Of a stretch of DNA of 64,000 nt, positions 1 to 7,353 are shown one piece after another (within the stretch, counting starts at the first letter, position 1; each line of letters starts with the position of its first letter). The DNA is from Nocardia cyriacigeorgica NBRC 100375. GTDB lineage: Bacteria; Actinomycetota; Actinomycetes; Mycobacteriales; Mycobacteriaceae. A model generated the notes under the pieces. The model made no database searches and had not been told where the DNA came from. It worked only from the letters and a program-made list of their open reading frames with translations. The stretch covers positions 1-64,000 of the forward strand of contig NZ_BAFY01000031.1 of NCBI RefSeq assembly GCF_000308555.1, given 5' to 3'. Made by a program: the position numbers and the translations under genes.

Positions 1-606
1 TTCCGTCGCGCCGCGCGCGTACGCGGGGCAGTGGTGCTCGCGGCGGCGGTGCTGGGGGTTGCCGGATGCTCGGGGTCGACCGAGGGGTCGCCGACGGCGG
101 TCGAGAGCGCGGCGACCAGTCCGGACAGTGGACAGACCTCGGGCAGCGCTACGGCCAGTACGAGCGCGAAGTCGGACGAGGCCGCGCTGTGGGATCCGTG
201 CACGCTGCCGGAATCGGCGCTGTCTGCGACCGGTATGAACCCAGGAACGAAGGAATCAGGGATCGCCGACGTCGACTTTTCCGGCGCAGGTTGGAATATC
301 TGTCAGTGGACGGCGAATGACGGGTGGTACTGGCTTACCGTTCTGGTTGGACCGCCGACCCTGGAACAGGTCGAAGCACGGACCGACTTTGGGGAGTTCA
401 CCGCCACGACCGTGGGCTCACAGTCTGCCTTGCGTTTCCGGAAGCCAGGTGCGAGGCGCGATCTCTCCTGCTATATCGCAGTCGAAGTTCCGCACGGCAC
501 AGCGACCTTCAAGGCATCCGCCCGCGCTTCGATCGGGGCTAAAGAGGACATGTGCTCAGTGGCAAACCGGCACACATCAGATTTGGGCGGCTACCTGCCT
601 GAGTGA
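1..606 (+). CDS. DUF3558-type lipoprotein, 5' end outside window
   Basis: Predicted secreted lipoprotein of the DUF3558 kind. The reading frame is open from base 1, and the residues before the first in-window GTG (31) are Arg-rich, so the start codon probably lies just upstream. A hydrophobic stretch runs into the lipobox VAGC, with the lipidated Cys at about residue 23 of the visible part. A Ser/Thr/Ala-rich linker follows, then a globular domain with the Cys-containing WNICQW segment typical of this family. It ends 12 bases before a gene for an ESX-substrate-like protein, so the two are probably co-transcribed. DUF3558 lipoproteins are common in Nocardia and have no defined reaction. Family assignment is by pattern recognition only. 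Confidence 0.75.
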   Translation, partial: FRRAARVRGAVVLAAAVLGVAGCSGSTEGSPTAVESAATSPDSGQTSGSATASTSAKSDEAALWDPCTLPESALSATGMNPGTKESGIADVDFSGAGWNICQWTANDGWYWLTVLVGPPTLEQVEARTDFGEFTATTVGSQSALRFRKPGARRDLSCYIAVEVPHGTATFKASARASIGAKEDMCSVANRHTSDLGGYLPE

Positions 607-618
607 AGGAGACGGCCG

Positions 619-1020
619 ATGAGTGTTATCGATCTAGGCGGTGCCGACCCGCAACAGTGGCGCGACCTACTTGCCCAGGCAGAGGCCGGTGAACTCACAC
701 TCGACCCGGAGGTCGGGAGGGGGCTGAACGGTGTCTGTGAAAATTACTTGGCGAAGCTCGACGCGATATTCGAGCAGGTTGGCCACTTGGACTACGTCGA
801 AGGCTTCGGAGGATTCGAGTCCAGCGCCGCGCTCCAGTCGAAGTTCAAGGATAAGGCGACAGGCACGACGCAGTCCATGGACGCGGTTGTACTCGAGCAC
901 ATCGAGACGGTCAAACTTATCCAGCAGGTCGTCGCCAAGTCCATTGCCAACCTGACCGAGACCGATCAAGGCACCGGGCAGCGGGTTACGCAGGCCGGAC
1001 AGGATATCCCGCAGGGATAG
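619..1020 (+). CDS. Small helical ESX-substrate-like hypothetical protein
   Basis: A 133-residue protein I do not recognise by name. It is predominantly helical, has no signal peptide and no membrane segment, and carries an N-terminal DPQQWRDLL segment. This organisation is often seen in WXG100-like proteins that partner DUF3558 lipoproteins in Nocardia, but the WxG turn itself is absent. The ATG is preceded by AAGGAGA at a good ribosome-binding distance, which fixes the start. It lies 12 bases downstream of the lipoprotein gene. A type VII secretion link is an inference from size, fold and neighbour. Confidence 0.6.
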   Translation: MSVIDLGGADPQQWRDLLAQAEAGELTLDPEVGRGLNGVCENYLAKLDAIFEQVGHLDYVEGFGGFESSAALQSKFKDKATGTTQSMDAVVLEHIETVKLIQQVVAKSIANLTETDQGTGQRVTQAGQDIPQG

Positions 1021-1114
1021 AACCGCGCTGCACTCTGCCAGTGACGTGAACACAGGGCTCGGACGCGCGAGCTGAAGCCGGGAGATCTCGAGCCAGCTGG
1101 GGTGAAGCAAGCAC

Positions 1115-1144
1115 GAGCCCTGGAAAGTCTGCTTGCCAGGGCTC
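1115..1144. terminator. Hairpin between convergent genes
   Basis: A 9-bp perfect inverted repeat, GAGCCCTGG (1115-1123) and CCAGGGCTC (1136-1144), with a 12-base loop. It lies between the plus-strand ESX-like gene and the minus-strand DUF397 gene, so it could end transcription from both sides. No T-run follows. Confidence 0.45.
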
Positions 1145-1179
1145 AATGCTTGTCAGCTAAGGTCGAAACCTGCCGCGAG

Positions 1180-1386
1180 CTACCGACGGCCGAACTTGCC
1201 GTTCGCGACGCCGGCGGTGAATGCTTCCCACTCACCCGGACCGAAGACGAGTGCCCCTCCACTCGGATTCTTGGAGTCGCGCACACCGACCAGACCGGAA
1301 TCGAGGAACGCGACTTCAACGCAGTCCTTGACCGCGTCGCTGCGGGTGCTCTTGAACCAACGGGCGTCAGACAGGTCTTTGTTCAC
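1180..1386 (-). CDS. DUF397 domain protein (partner of HTH/DUF5753 regulator)
   Basis: A 68-residue DUF397 protein. Diagnostic features are W-F-K-S-T-R-S near the N terminus, a central DCVEVA strand, a VRDSK motif and a C-terminal FGPGEWEAF segment. The start is GTG at 1386, which overlaps the stop of the upstream HTH gene by four bases (GTGA), so translation is probably coupled. In Streptomyces, DUF397 proteins pair with WhiJ-like HTH regulators and are annotated as Scr1-type toxin/antitoxin-like pairs. Their biochemical role is not settled. The family call is firm, the function is not. Confidence 0.85.
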   Translation of the reverse strand: MNKDLSDARWFKSTRSDAVKDCVEVAFLDSGLVGVRDSKNPSGGALVFGPGEWEAFTAGVANGKFGRR

Positions 1387-2258
1387 GGTAGAAACTCCTT
1401 AGCCACCTGGCGGAGCAGGCCCCTGCTATCCACAGCATCCAGAGCGAAATCCTCGAATGCCTTGTACGCCTGATGGTACCGGTGCACATCCTTCGGCTTT
1501 TCGAAATACATGTCACCGACCAGGCCAGGCACATAGACGACCGGCGGCTCCACAGAAGGCCCGGCACGATTGGCGTCGAACTCCAGGATCGTGAACTGTC
1601 CGACTGCCCGGCCGCCGGGAACCCCCGCGTCGTTGGGCAGGATTCGGATACTGACGTTCGGCCGCGTGCTCAGGTCTGCGAGTCGTTTGAGCTGAACTGC
1701 CATAGTCTTCCGGTCGCCGATCGTGCGGTGGAGGACTGATTCGTGCAGCACGATATGGACTTCCACTGGTTGGCGCTTCCGGGTGATGATCATCTGCCGG
1801 TACTGCCGCATCTGCACGCGGCGTTCGTGTTCGGCGGGAGACTCGTCGGGCAGCGCCTCCCGAACCAACGCCCGCGTGTAATCCGCAGTCTGCACAATCC
1901 CCGGCACCAACTCCACGTGATACGAAATGAACTTCTGCGCCGCCCCTTCCATCCCCATGTACACGTCGAACGTCTCGGGGATCAGATCCCCGAACTCATG
2001 CCACCAGCTCTTCTCGCTGGCCTGTCGCGCCAGGCCGACGTAGGCGGCGACGAGGTGGTCGGGCACCCCGTACAGCTCACACGCCGCTTCGACGTGGTCG
2101 ATATTGACTCTGTCGTTGTGTCCGTGTTCGAGCCGCCACAACGTGGTGGAGCCGATTCCGAGTAGGGCCGCTGCCTGCGGTTGGCTGAGCCCGGCGCGGC
2201 TGCGCCAGTCCATCAGGTAGCTGCCGAGTCGGCGGCGCGGCAAGGTGGTGTCCTGCAT
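1383..2258 (-). CDS. XRE-family HTH regulator with DUF5753 domain
   Basis: A 291-residue DNA-binding regulator of the WhiJ/Scr1 antitoxin-like family. The first 70 residues form an HTH (GLSQPQAAALLG...TTLWRLEHG). The remainder is the DUF5753 domain, including FDVYMGMEGAAQ, QTADYTRALV, HIVLHESVLHR and the late VVYVPGLVGDMYFEK segment. The start at 2258 is supported by GGGGAGG about seven bases upstream and by the HTH beginning right after it. A longer in-frame start at 2498 would add an 80-residue Cys/Arg-rich tail that looks non-coding. It forms a two-gene unit with the overlapping DUF397 gene. Confidence 0.85.
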   Translation of the reverse strand: MQDTTLPRRRLGSYLMDWRSRAGLSQPQAAALLGIGSTTLWRLEHGHNDRVNIDHVEAACELYGVPDHLVAAYVGLARQASEKSWWHEFGDLIPETFDVYMGMEGAAQKFISYHVELVPGIVQTADYTRALVREALPDESPAEHERRVQMRQYRQMIITRKRQPVEVHIVLHESVLHRTIGDRKTMAVQLKRLADLSTRPNVSIRILPNDAGVPGGRAVGQFTILEFDANRAGPSVEPPVVYVPGLVGDMYFEKPKDVHRYHQAYKAFEDFALDAVDSRGLLRQVAKEFLP

Positions 2259-2790
2259 GGAGTCCTCCCCATCGAGGGCGGGCCGGTCGACCCGCGAACG
2301 GGTAGAGCAATGACATTGCCGCGGAAGCGATGCTGGGCTTTTACACCATCCGGGCCGCCCGACCCGTCGCCCGCACACCGCGCCCACAGCAGATGGTTCG
2401 CTGATGCACACCAGATACCGCCCTGAAGAACCCCGAACACAACCTAGCACTGATGTGGCAGGCCGGAAACGATTCGTGTGCAAGAAGATTGGAGTCAATC
2501 TGCCGAATATTCAATAGCGGAATATTCCAACAAGAGATGACCTGGCCCATTCCTCATCGACCCGTTGCTACGCCATAGCGCGCAGGATCATGCTCGACGG
2601 GTTGGGTCCCAGATGGATTCGAGTCCAGAGGTGGCCCGGCGAACCGCCCCGAACGCCCGCCACGGCTGGGAACCCCGGTGCCCCGAACCGGGGGGAGGAT
2701 GTGCCGTGTTCACCGATTGCCATCCGGTAACCGGCCGTCCTTCGGACCGCCGGCGGTGAACCGGTTCGTGTGTGAAGGGAAGTTCGGACG
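2259..2790. other. Intergenic region between divergent genes
   Basis: About 530 bases separate the HTH gene from the secreted SapA-like gene. Short open frames here have Cys/Arg-rich shadow-like translations and I do not support any as a gene. The stretch around 2440-2545 is noticeably more AT-rich than its surroundings and holds paired GAATATTC sites, so it probably carries the promoter for the leftward HTH/DUF397 unit. Confidence 0.5.
2505..2527. promoter_or_regulatory. Tandem GAATATTC palindromes
   Basis: Two perfect 8-bp palindromes GAATATTC at 2505-2512 and 2520-2527, 15 bases apart start to start, in AT-rich intergenic DNA. The arrangement looks like a two-site operator. The closest candidate binder is the HTH/DUF5753 protein encoded leftward, which would make this autoregulatory. 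That assignment is inference. Confidence 0.4.
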
Positions 2791-3213
2791 ATGCGTGTGA
2801 TCAACTATGGGGCCCGGCTCGGCCTGGCTCTGGCAGCGATTCTTGCGGGATCGCTGTCAGCGGCCGCCCCGGCCAATGCGGCATCGTCCCCGGTCGCTGC
2901 CTGCGGTGGTGGCAGTTACCACGTGATCGACAGCCGCAATCTGGATGGTTACGCCACCGTCTACCTGCTCTACAACGGCAGAACGAACTGTGTTGTCACC
3001 TGGAAGAAGCTCGACATCGGGACGAGGACATGGACCTCGGCGTGGGTCGGAATCTGGGGCACCAACCCCCAGGTCGACGATGCACAGTACGCGTACTACG
3101 CGGGCCCCGTGAAGGTGGATGCCCCCGGCAAATGCATCGTCTGGGGCGGTTCCGCCCAGCACAACGGTAGGACGAGCGTCTATTCGCCGAACAACCCGTC
3201 GCACTGCGGCTGA
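2791..3213 (+). CDS. Secreted spore-associated-protein-A-like protein
   Basis: A 140-residue exported protein. Residues 1-30 form a signal peptide with a hydrophobic core and an ANA cleavage site. The mature part contains four Cys residues likely to form disulfides and the segments YLLYNGRTNCVV and YAYYAGPVKV, which match the Streptomyces SapA-like family (small extracellular proteins of about 120-150 residues). The start is an ATG with a GAAGGGAAG ribosome-binding stretch upstream. It is a single gene followed by a strong hairpin. Function in the family is unknown. The similarity is by recognition of motifs, not alignment. Confidence 0.7.
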   Translation: MRVINYGARLGLALAAILAGSLSAAAPANAASSPVAACGGGSYHVIDSRNLDGYATVYLLYNGRTNCVVTWKKLDIGTRTWTSAWVGIWGTNPQVDDAQYAYYAGPVKVDAPGKCIVWGGSAQHNGRTSVYSPNNPSHCG

Positions 3214-3239
3214 GTGGCCCATACGCCGATCCTCGGGTG

Positions 3240-3274
3240 AGGCGCCGGTCCGCACAGATATCGACCGGCGCCTT
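3240..3274 (+). terminator. Rho-independent-like terminator
   Basis: Stem GGCGCCGGTC (3241-3250) and GACCGGCGCC (3263-3272) with a 12-base loop, extended by A-T/G-T pairs and followed by TTTG. It lies 27 bases after the SapA-like gene. Confidence 0.65.
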
Positions 3275-3311
3275 TGCCCAAGTATTCGAGCGCCTCTCGG
3301 GTTGCCGCAGC

Positions 3312-4460
3312 TCACCGCCGGGATGGCGACACTGCAGCACCGTCGCGTACCAATCTCCACAGCGAGGTGACTTCACGCCTGCGCGCTTCGTGCAACGGGT
3401 CGGCGGCATCGGTCGCGCGAGCATGTCGTGGCTGCGTATCGTGTCGGCTCACCACGCGCAGTCCGGCGGCGGCGATGCGGGCGGGCAATGCGCCGCGGGG
3501 GCGCAGGCCGAGGTGTTCGGCGAGGTCGGACAGCACCAGCCAGCCCTCACCTGCGGGAGTGAGATGTGCGGCGAGACCGTCCAGAAAACGGTGCAGCACA
3601 TCGGAATCCGGGTCGTAGATGCCGAGCTCGAGATCCGAGCTCGGCTGCGCGGGCAGCCAGGGCGGGTTGCACACCACCAGGTCGGCGCGACCATTCGGCC
3701 ACAGGTCGGCCTCGATGATCTGTACCCGGTCGGCGAACCCGAGTCGCCGTATATTCGCCGCGGCGCAATCCACCGCGCGCGGGTTGATATCGGTGCCCAC
3801 CACCTGCCGCGCGCCACGGCGGGCGAGGACGGCGGCGAGCACCCCGGTCCCGGTACCGAGATCGAACACCGTCGCGGGTGCGTCACCCCCATTGAACGGC
3901 GTCTCGGCGACGAGGTCGATGTACTCACCGCGCACCGGCGAGAACACGCCGTACGCAGGATGAATACGCGCTCCGAGCGCCTCGATCTCGACGCCTCGCC
4001 GATGCCACTGGTAGGCGCCGAGCACCCCGAGCAGTTCGGTCAGCGACACACAGGTGCTCGCACCGGTCGCGCCGTAGGCGTGATCGCAGGCCGCGCGCAC
4101 ATCGGGGGCCCGGCGCAGCAGCAGCGAGTGGTCGGGCTCGAGCAGCACCATCAGGCGACCGAGCACCCGTGCCCGTTCGGTGCGCTTGGCGCGGTGCCGA
4201 TGAAACAGCTCCGCCGCGCCGTCGCCGGTCGGCCCGGAACGCGAGCTCTGTAGTCGATCCACCGCGCGCAACAGTTGGCGAGCGTTGTGAAAGTCGCCGC
4301 GCCACAACAATCCCATGCCATTGCGTGCCATGCGGTACGCCGACTTCGCGGTGGTGCGATCGTCGACGACGACAACGCGAGCCGGTGCGGGCGCATCGCT
4401 TTCCGAATGCCAGTGCGCGGACCGGGTGCTGCCGTCCTCGGTCCATTGGACCATTGCCAT
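3312..4460 (-). CDS. Class I SAM-dependent methyltransferase
   Basis: A predicted methyltransferase of about 382 residues. The SAM-binding motif FDLGTGTG lies near the middle, followed by an acidic motif II (GTDINPRAV) and the catalytic-type NPPW motif. That combination is seen in PrmC/HemK and RsmC-like enzymes that methylate protein glutamine or a nucleobase amino group. The N-terminal 150 residues lack a recognised domain and resemble the substrate-recognition part of RlmG/RsmC-type proteins. The start at 4460 is chosen because GGAG sits six bases upstream. 4499 and 4454 are alternatives. The substrate cannot be told from sequence, and there is no operon partner. Confidence 0.75.
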   Translation of the reverse strand: MAMVQWTEDGSTRSAHWHSESDAPAPARVVVVDDRTTAKSAYRMARNGMGLLWRGDFHNARQLLRAVDRLQSSRSGPTGDGAAELFHRHRAKRTERARVLGRLMVLLEPDHSLLLRRAPDVRAACDHAYGATGASTCVSLTELLGVLGAYQWHRRGVEIEALGARIHPAYGVFSPVRGEYIDLVAETPFNGGDAPATVFDLGTGTGVLAAVLARRGARQVVGTDINPRAVDCAAANIRRLGFADRVQIIEADLWPNGRADLVVCNPPWLPAQPSSDLELGIYDPDSDVLHRFLDGLAAHLTPAGEGWLVLSDLAEHLGLRPRGALPARIAAAGLRVVSRHDTQPRHARATDAADPLHEARRREVTSLWRLVRDGAAVSPSRR

Positions 4461-4681
4461 GAGGTACTCCAGAACTGTTCGAAGGTGCTTGCTCAGCAAC
4501 GCTTCGAGCCGGAGTACGACGAGGCTATCTGGGTGTCACCAGAAGGGCACCGACGGTCGCCGTCACGCTCGAAGCGCGGCAGCGTGGTCGCCTAACACCA
4601 TGCCCATAGTCACGGCTGGATCCTTCCCGTCACGTAGCTCCATCCTCGCACAGCCGCGCGTGGGCCGTGGACCTGCGCCGG

Positions 4682-4780
4682 TCAGGATTCCGGCGGAAGA
4701 ATCGGCGGCGCGAACCGTCCGGCAGCCCAGCCGACGAGCACCAGGCCACCGCCGACGGCGAGGCTCAAGGGATCCAACAC
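4682..4780 (-). CDS. Small leaderless membrane protein (32 aa)
   Basis: A 33-codon frame from GTG 4780 to TGA 4682. It reads MLDPLSLAVGGGLVLVGWAAG, minus its last residue, and then continues RFAPPILPPES: one glycine-rich transmembrane helix with a short polar tail. The start has no Shine-Dalgarno sequence. A TANNNT -10 element (TATACT, minus strand, 4792-4787) ends six bases before the GTG, which places the expected transcript start at the start codon. Short MLDPL-type single-helix proteins occur in actinomycetes and are often missed by gene callers. No function is known to me. The promoter placement is the main support. Confidence 0.5.
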   Translation of the reverse strand: MLDPLSLAVGGGLVLVGWAAGRFAPPILPPES

Positions 4781-4786
4781 CTTTGC

Positions 4787-4799
4787 AGTATACGTATAC
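4787..4799 (-). promoter_or_regulatory. -10 element embedded in a GTATACGTATAC palindrome
   Basis: The perfect 12-bp palindrome GTATACGTATAC spans 4788-4799. On the minus strand its end provides TATACT, a near-consensus -10 box positioned for a leaderless start at 4780. A repressor bound to the palindrome would cover the promoter. The regulator is unknown. Confidence 0.45.
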
Positions 4800-4848
4800 G
4801 CATAGCCGCCGTGACGGCGATCGCATGACTCACATCACGTCGGCGAGC

Positions 4849-4875
4849 TGTCACAGCTGCCGGGTGCGCGGCATC
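4849..4875 (+). promoter_or_regulatory. ECF41-type sigma factor promoter for the DoxX operon
   Basis: TGTCACA at 4849-4855 is followed by exactly 16 bases and CATC at 4872-4875. The published ECF41 (SigJ-type) consensus, as I recall it, is TGTCACA-N16-CGTC, so the -35 and spacing are perfect and the -10 differs at one base. It lies about 80 bases upstream of the DoxX start. DoxX-like proteins fit the kind of gene these sigma factors control. No ECF41 sigma gene is in the window. Confidence 0.55.
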
Positions 4876-4894
4876 TAATGCGCGATCAGTTCCA

Positions 4895-4933
4895 CCGACG
4901 GCAACGTCCGTCGGCGACCGGCCCGGCCCGGTC
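4895..4933 (+). promoter_or_regulatory. Two tandem perfect hairpins in the DoxX leader
   Basis: Hairpin 1 is CCGACGG (4895-4901), loop CAACGT, CCGTCGG (4908-4914). Hairpin 2 is GACCGG (4916-4921), loop CCCGGC, CCGGTC (4928-4933). Each has a six-base loop and they are one base apart. They would lie inside the 5' leader of a transcript from the ECF41-like promoter and end about 10 bases before the ribosome-binding site, so an effect on mRNA stability or translation is plausible. Confidence 0.4.
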
Positions 4934-4956
4934 GCGCGCATGTCAGGAGAAAGCTC

Positions 4957-5346
4957 ATGAATCTCGCCCTCTGGATCTCCGCCGGACTGCTGGCCCTCAT
5001 CGCCCTGTTCGGCGGCGCTTCCAAAGCGTTCATGCCCAAGGACAAGCTTGACGAACTGGGCGCGAAGTCCGGCGGTGGATGGACCGAGCACGCGAGTGCC
5101 GGCTTCGTCAAAACCCTCGGCGCAGTCGAAATCCTGGCCGCGGCCGGCTTGATCCTGCCCGCCGTCCTCGATATCGCACCTTTCATGGTCCCGGTGACGG
5201 CAGTCTGCTGGATCCTGTTGATGATCGGCGCGATGATCACCCACGCCCGCTACCAGCAGTACAAATACGTGGCGCTGAACTTCGTCTACCTCGCCCTTGC
5301 CGCCTTCGTGGCCTGGGGCCGCTTCGGTCCCGAGTCCTTCAGCTGA
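4957..5346 (+). CDS. DoxX-family membrane protein
   Basis: A 129-residue integral membrane protein with four predicted helices: residues about 3-22, 48-68, 72-95 and 103-122. The N-terminal ALFGGASKAFMPKDKL segment and the second-helix pattern LGAVEILAAAGLILP are typical of DoxX-like proteins. Members are linked to redox or thiol stress and to quinone-associated oxidoreductases, but the role of this subtype is undefined. AGGAGA eight bases upstream supports the ATG. The next gene starts two bases after the stop, so the pair is one operon, apparently under an ECF41-type promoter. Confidence 0.85.
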   Translation: MNLALWISAGLLALIALFGGASKAFMPKDKLDELGAKSGGGWTEHASAGFVKTLGAVEILAAAGLILPAVLDIAPFMVPVTAVCWILLMIGAMITHARYQQYKYVALNFVYLALAAFVAWGRFGPESFS

Positions 5347-5347
5347 G

Positions 5348-5698
5348 GTGTGCAGCGGGGGCCACGACGACCTGCCGTCCTTGTTCGGCTCGTTCACCCA
5401 GCGCCCCATCGAGGACCGCGCCCGCATCGTCGACTACCTGCGCGCCGCCCCACCAGTCCTCGACGTGCTCGACGTCGAACGCGACCTCATCGACAACACG
5501 CAGCAGATCGCCAGCGCCGCCTCCCTGATCTCCGACGGCACCTGGATCTGGCGCGCCGACTCCATCCACGATCTGTCCCGCTACGCCATCGACATTCCCG
5601 ACGAATTCCTCACTCACGTCCGCGGACTCGACTACCGCCCGCCCGCGGCCGTCCCCGACTCCGAAGAGTTCGACGCGGCGATGATGAGCTACTTCTGA
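5348..5698 (+). CDS. Conserved hypothetical protein coupled to DoxX gene
   Basis: A 116-residue soluble protein from GTG 5348. The distinctive central part, ISDGTWIWRADSIHDLSRY followed by HVRGLDYRPP, and the acidic C terminus (SEEFDAAMMSYF) look like a real conserved actinobacterial family that I cannot name. The start codon lies two bases beyond the DoxX stop and no separate ribosome-binding site is visible, which suggests translational coupling. An upstream in-frame ATG at 5297 lies inside the DoxX gene and its residues look like shadow sequence. The last 10 bases overlap the convergent TIGR02206 gene. Confidence 0.7.
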   Translation: MCSGGHDDLPSLFGSFTQRPIEDRARIVDYLRAAPPVLDVLDVERDLIDNTQQIASAASLISDGTWIWRADSIHDLSRYAIDIPDEFLTHVRGLDYRPPAAVPDSEEFDAAMMSYF

Positions 5699-6387
5699 CC
5701 GTCCCGGTTCCGCACCCACGGCCAAGTCATCAACGCCCACACCACGAGCAAGATGATCGCAACGGTGCCGAGGTACCACGGCCACGGCCCCAGCACATCC
5801 AGCAGCGACGGCGTCGACGGTTTCCGATTCACGAACCCGTAATTGGTGTCGGCCAGCGAATTGAACACGAACGTCACCCCAACCCACACCACCGTCGCCC
5901 CCACCGCGATCCGATAACTACCCCAATCCGGGCGCATCCCCACACCCCACGTCAGGTAGATCGCCGCCCACACCACCAGCAGGTGAATAGCCCAGAACCC
6001 CAAGAACTCATAGTGCGGGAAGTCCTCGCTCTCCAACGCCGGCGACACCAATGCCTGCGTACTCAACGTCAGGCACCAGAAGTAGGTCAACGCATAGGCC
6101 CACCGCCACTGCGTGACCAGCGCGACCCCGGCCACCATCGTCGCCAGATCCGTCAACCGCAACGGCACCGACTGTTCGACCGTCGGCGGAAACATCGTCG
6201 CCCCGAGGACCACCGCGTACATCCCGAGCGTTACCACCCCGAACGCTCGACCGAACCCACTAGGAGCGGCTTCGCCGCGCTCCCGCCGCCCGATCGCGAC
6301 CACCGCAACCGCCCCCACAACGAACACCGCGAGCACGACCAGGTGCGAGAGGCCGTACGCGGAAAACTCCCTGGCCATCGGGTTCAC
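5689..6387 (-). CDS. TIGR02206 (YwaF-like) family membrane protein
   Basis: A 232-residue protein with about seven transmembrane helices. The C-terminal signature NYGFVNRKP...SLLDVLGPWPWYL identifies the TIGR02206/YwaF family of integral membrane proteins, whose role is unknown. Two starts are possible: GTG 6387, which has TACCCT seven bases upstream and so could be leaderless, and ATG 6378 without a clear ribosome-binding site. It is a single gene, convergent with and overlapping the DoxX-operon hypothetical gene by 10 bases. Confidence 0.85.
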   Translation of the reverse strand: MNPMAREFSAYGLSHLVVLAVFVVGAVAVVAIGRRERGEAAPSGFGRAFGVVTLGMYAVVLGATMFPPTVEQSVPLRLTDLATMVAGVALVTQWRWAYALTYFWCLTLSTQALVSPALESEDFPHYEFLGFWAIHLLVVWAAIYLTWGVGMRPDWGSYRIAVGATVVWVGVTFVFNSLADTNYGFVNRKPSTPSLLDVLGPWPWYLGTVAIILLVVWALMTWPWVRNRDGQK

Positions 6388-6536
6388 AGGGTTCAGGGTA
6401 GTTGGCGCGGGCGTCGCCCCGGCGCTGCGTACCTCATGCCGCTCCAGCTGGAGCCAACCCCCACGTATCGCACAGCAAACCGCGCCTCGTGCAACCGACG
6501 GCGCCGCAGCGCATACAGTGAAGCCCCTGAACAGCA

Positions 6537-6627
6537 GAACGCCTCCGGCTCCCGAAGACGGAATGCCGGAGGCGCGGAACGGGCCCGATCAGACGCCGAG
6601 TTCAACCGCACATCTGCGAGTACCGGC
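6537..6627. repeat. Diverged copy of hydratase 3' end and terminator
   Basis: This stretch resembles 7403-7494, which is the terminator plus the last codons of the steroid hydratase gene. GAACGCC-CCGGCTCC matches at 15 of 16 positions. The GC-rich hairpin is in the same place, and the coding end (minus strand: PVLADVRL) matches at 23 of 27 bases. The two copies flank the HigB/HigA genes in direct orientation. Similarity fades outside these limits. I counted the matches by eye. Confidence 0.5.
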
Positions 6628-6707
6628 ATGTCGCACGCCACCGACAGGACCCCTGGGTCAGCGGGCCGTCGGCGTATCGCGGACGGCGTGAAGGGTTCGC
6701 GGACGTG

Positions 6708-7001
6708 TTAAGCGACGCGCGGTTTGACCTGCACGACCAGCTCCGCGTTCAAGGCTGCGGCGAGGCGCTCGAGTACCGGGAGACTGGGGATCGTCCCGCC
6801 GGCCTCGAACCGGGCTACCGCCGATTGGGTCATTTCCGCCGCCTCCGCCAACCTGGTCTGGCTCCATCCGCGTTCTTCGCGCAACTGCCGGATTGTGCGC
6901 CCCAGTTCGTATGCGAGCCGCGCTGACTCGTACGCCTCGCGGGCTCCGGGCTCGCGCATCCGCCGGTCTCTGATCTGTGACCACTCGCTACGCTCGGCCA
7001 T
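6708..7001 (-). CDS. higA: HigA-type XRE antitoxin
   Basis: A 97-residue antitoxin. An N-terminal helical part (RRMREPGAREAYESARLAYELG) without its own known domain leads into an HTH at residues about 40-80 (RGWSQTRLAEAAEMTQSAVARFE...IPSLPVLERLAAAL). It should neutralise the upstream HigB-like toxin and repress the operon. ATG 7001 is chosen because GAGGAG lies about 10 bases upstream and homologous antitoxins begin near this point. The frame is open to 7055. The gene overlaps the toxin 3' end by 14 bases, toxin first, which is the HigBA order. Confidence 0.85.
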   Translation of the reverse strand: MAERSEWSQIRDRRMREPGAREAYESARLAYELGRTIRQLREERGWSQTRLAEAAEMTQSAVARFEAGGTIPSLPVLERLAAALNAELVVQVKPRVA

Positions 7002-7350
7002 CGTTCTCACTCTCCTCGGCAGAGTGCCGCTCTGCGATACAGCGTTCCAACGCAAATCGCGCCCGCTCGACTTGCATGCGCTCTCGCATACGCGATTTCA
7101 CGAAGACGGTCAGCAGAACTATCCGTCGTCCCGATGCTATCCAGTACGTGATCCGTACTGATAAACCATCCAGGTGGAATCGCAGTTCGCGCAGTTTGCG
7201 GTCGAGTTGACGTGTGTACGGCTCGCCGAGGAGCGGTCCTTCGTCGGCCAGTAGGTCCACGTAGAACGCCGCCCTCGCGAACAGGTGGGAGGGAAGTTCT
7301 TCCAGCCATTTGCGCACCTCGGGTTCCAGCTCGACAGTACCCCATCCCAT
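6988..7350 (-). CDS. higB: HigB/RelE-type toxin (Gp49-like)
   Basis: A 120-residue toxin of the phage-derived Gp49-like/HigB group of the RelE superfamily, which cleaves mRNA on the ribosome. Supporting segments are VRKWLEELPSHLFARAAFYVDLL, LGEPYTRQLDRKLRELRF with its conserved basic residues, the VRITYWIASGRRIVLLTVFVKS core strands, and a C-terminal helix with RMQVERARFALER. ATG 7350 has no Shine-Dalgarno, but TAGCAT lies seven bases upstream, so it may be leaderless. It is co-transcribed with the overlapping antitoxin gene. Confidence 0.85.
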   Translation of the reverse strand: MGWGTVELEPEVRKWLEELPSHLFARAAFYVDLLADEGPLLGEPYTRQLDRKLRELRFHLDGLSVRITYWIASGRRIVLLTVFVKSRMRERMQVERARFALERCIAERHSAEESENDGRA

Positions 7351-7353
7351 AGC

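Noticed and set aside
4563-4826. 87-residue minus-strand frame near the small membrane protein
   Set aside because: Arg/Cys-rich composition, and a different frame there gives the better supported 32-residue protein.
4825-4878. 17-codon peptide with two Cys (MTHITSASCHSCRVRGI) as a cysteine attenuator upstream of DoxX
   Set aside because: It overlaps the ECF41-like -35 element, so it would not be on the main transcript, and no ribosome-binding site or anti-terminator structure supports it.
6393-6641. Minus-strand 82-residue frame as a gene
   Set aside because: Only the PVLADVRL piece has meaning, as a remnant of the hydratase end. The rest is Arg/Cys-rich with no start signal.
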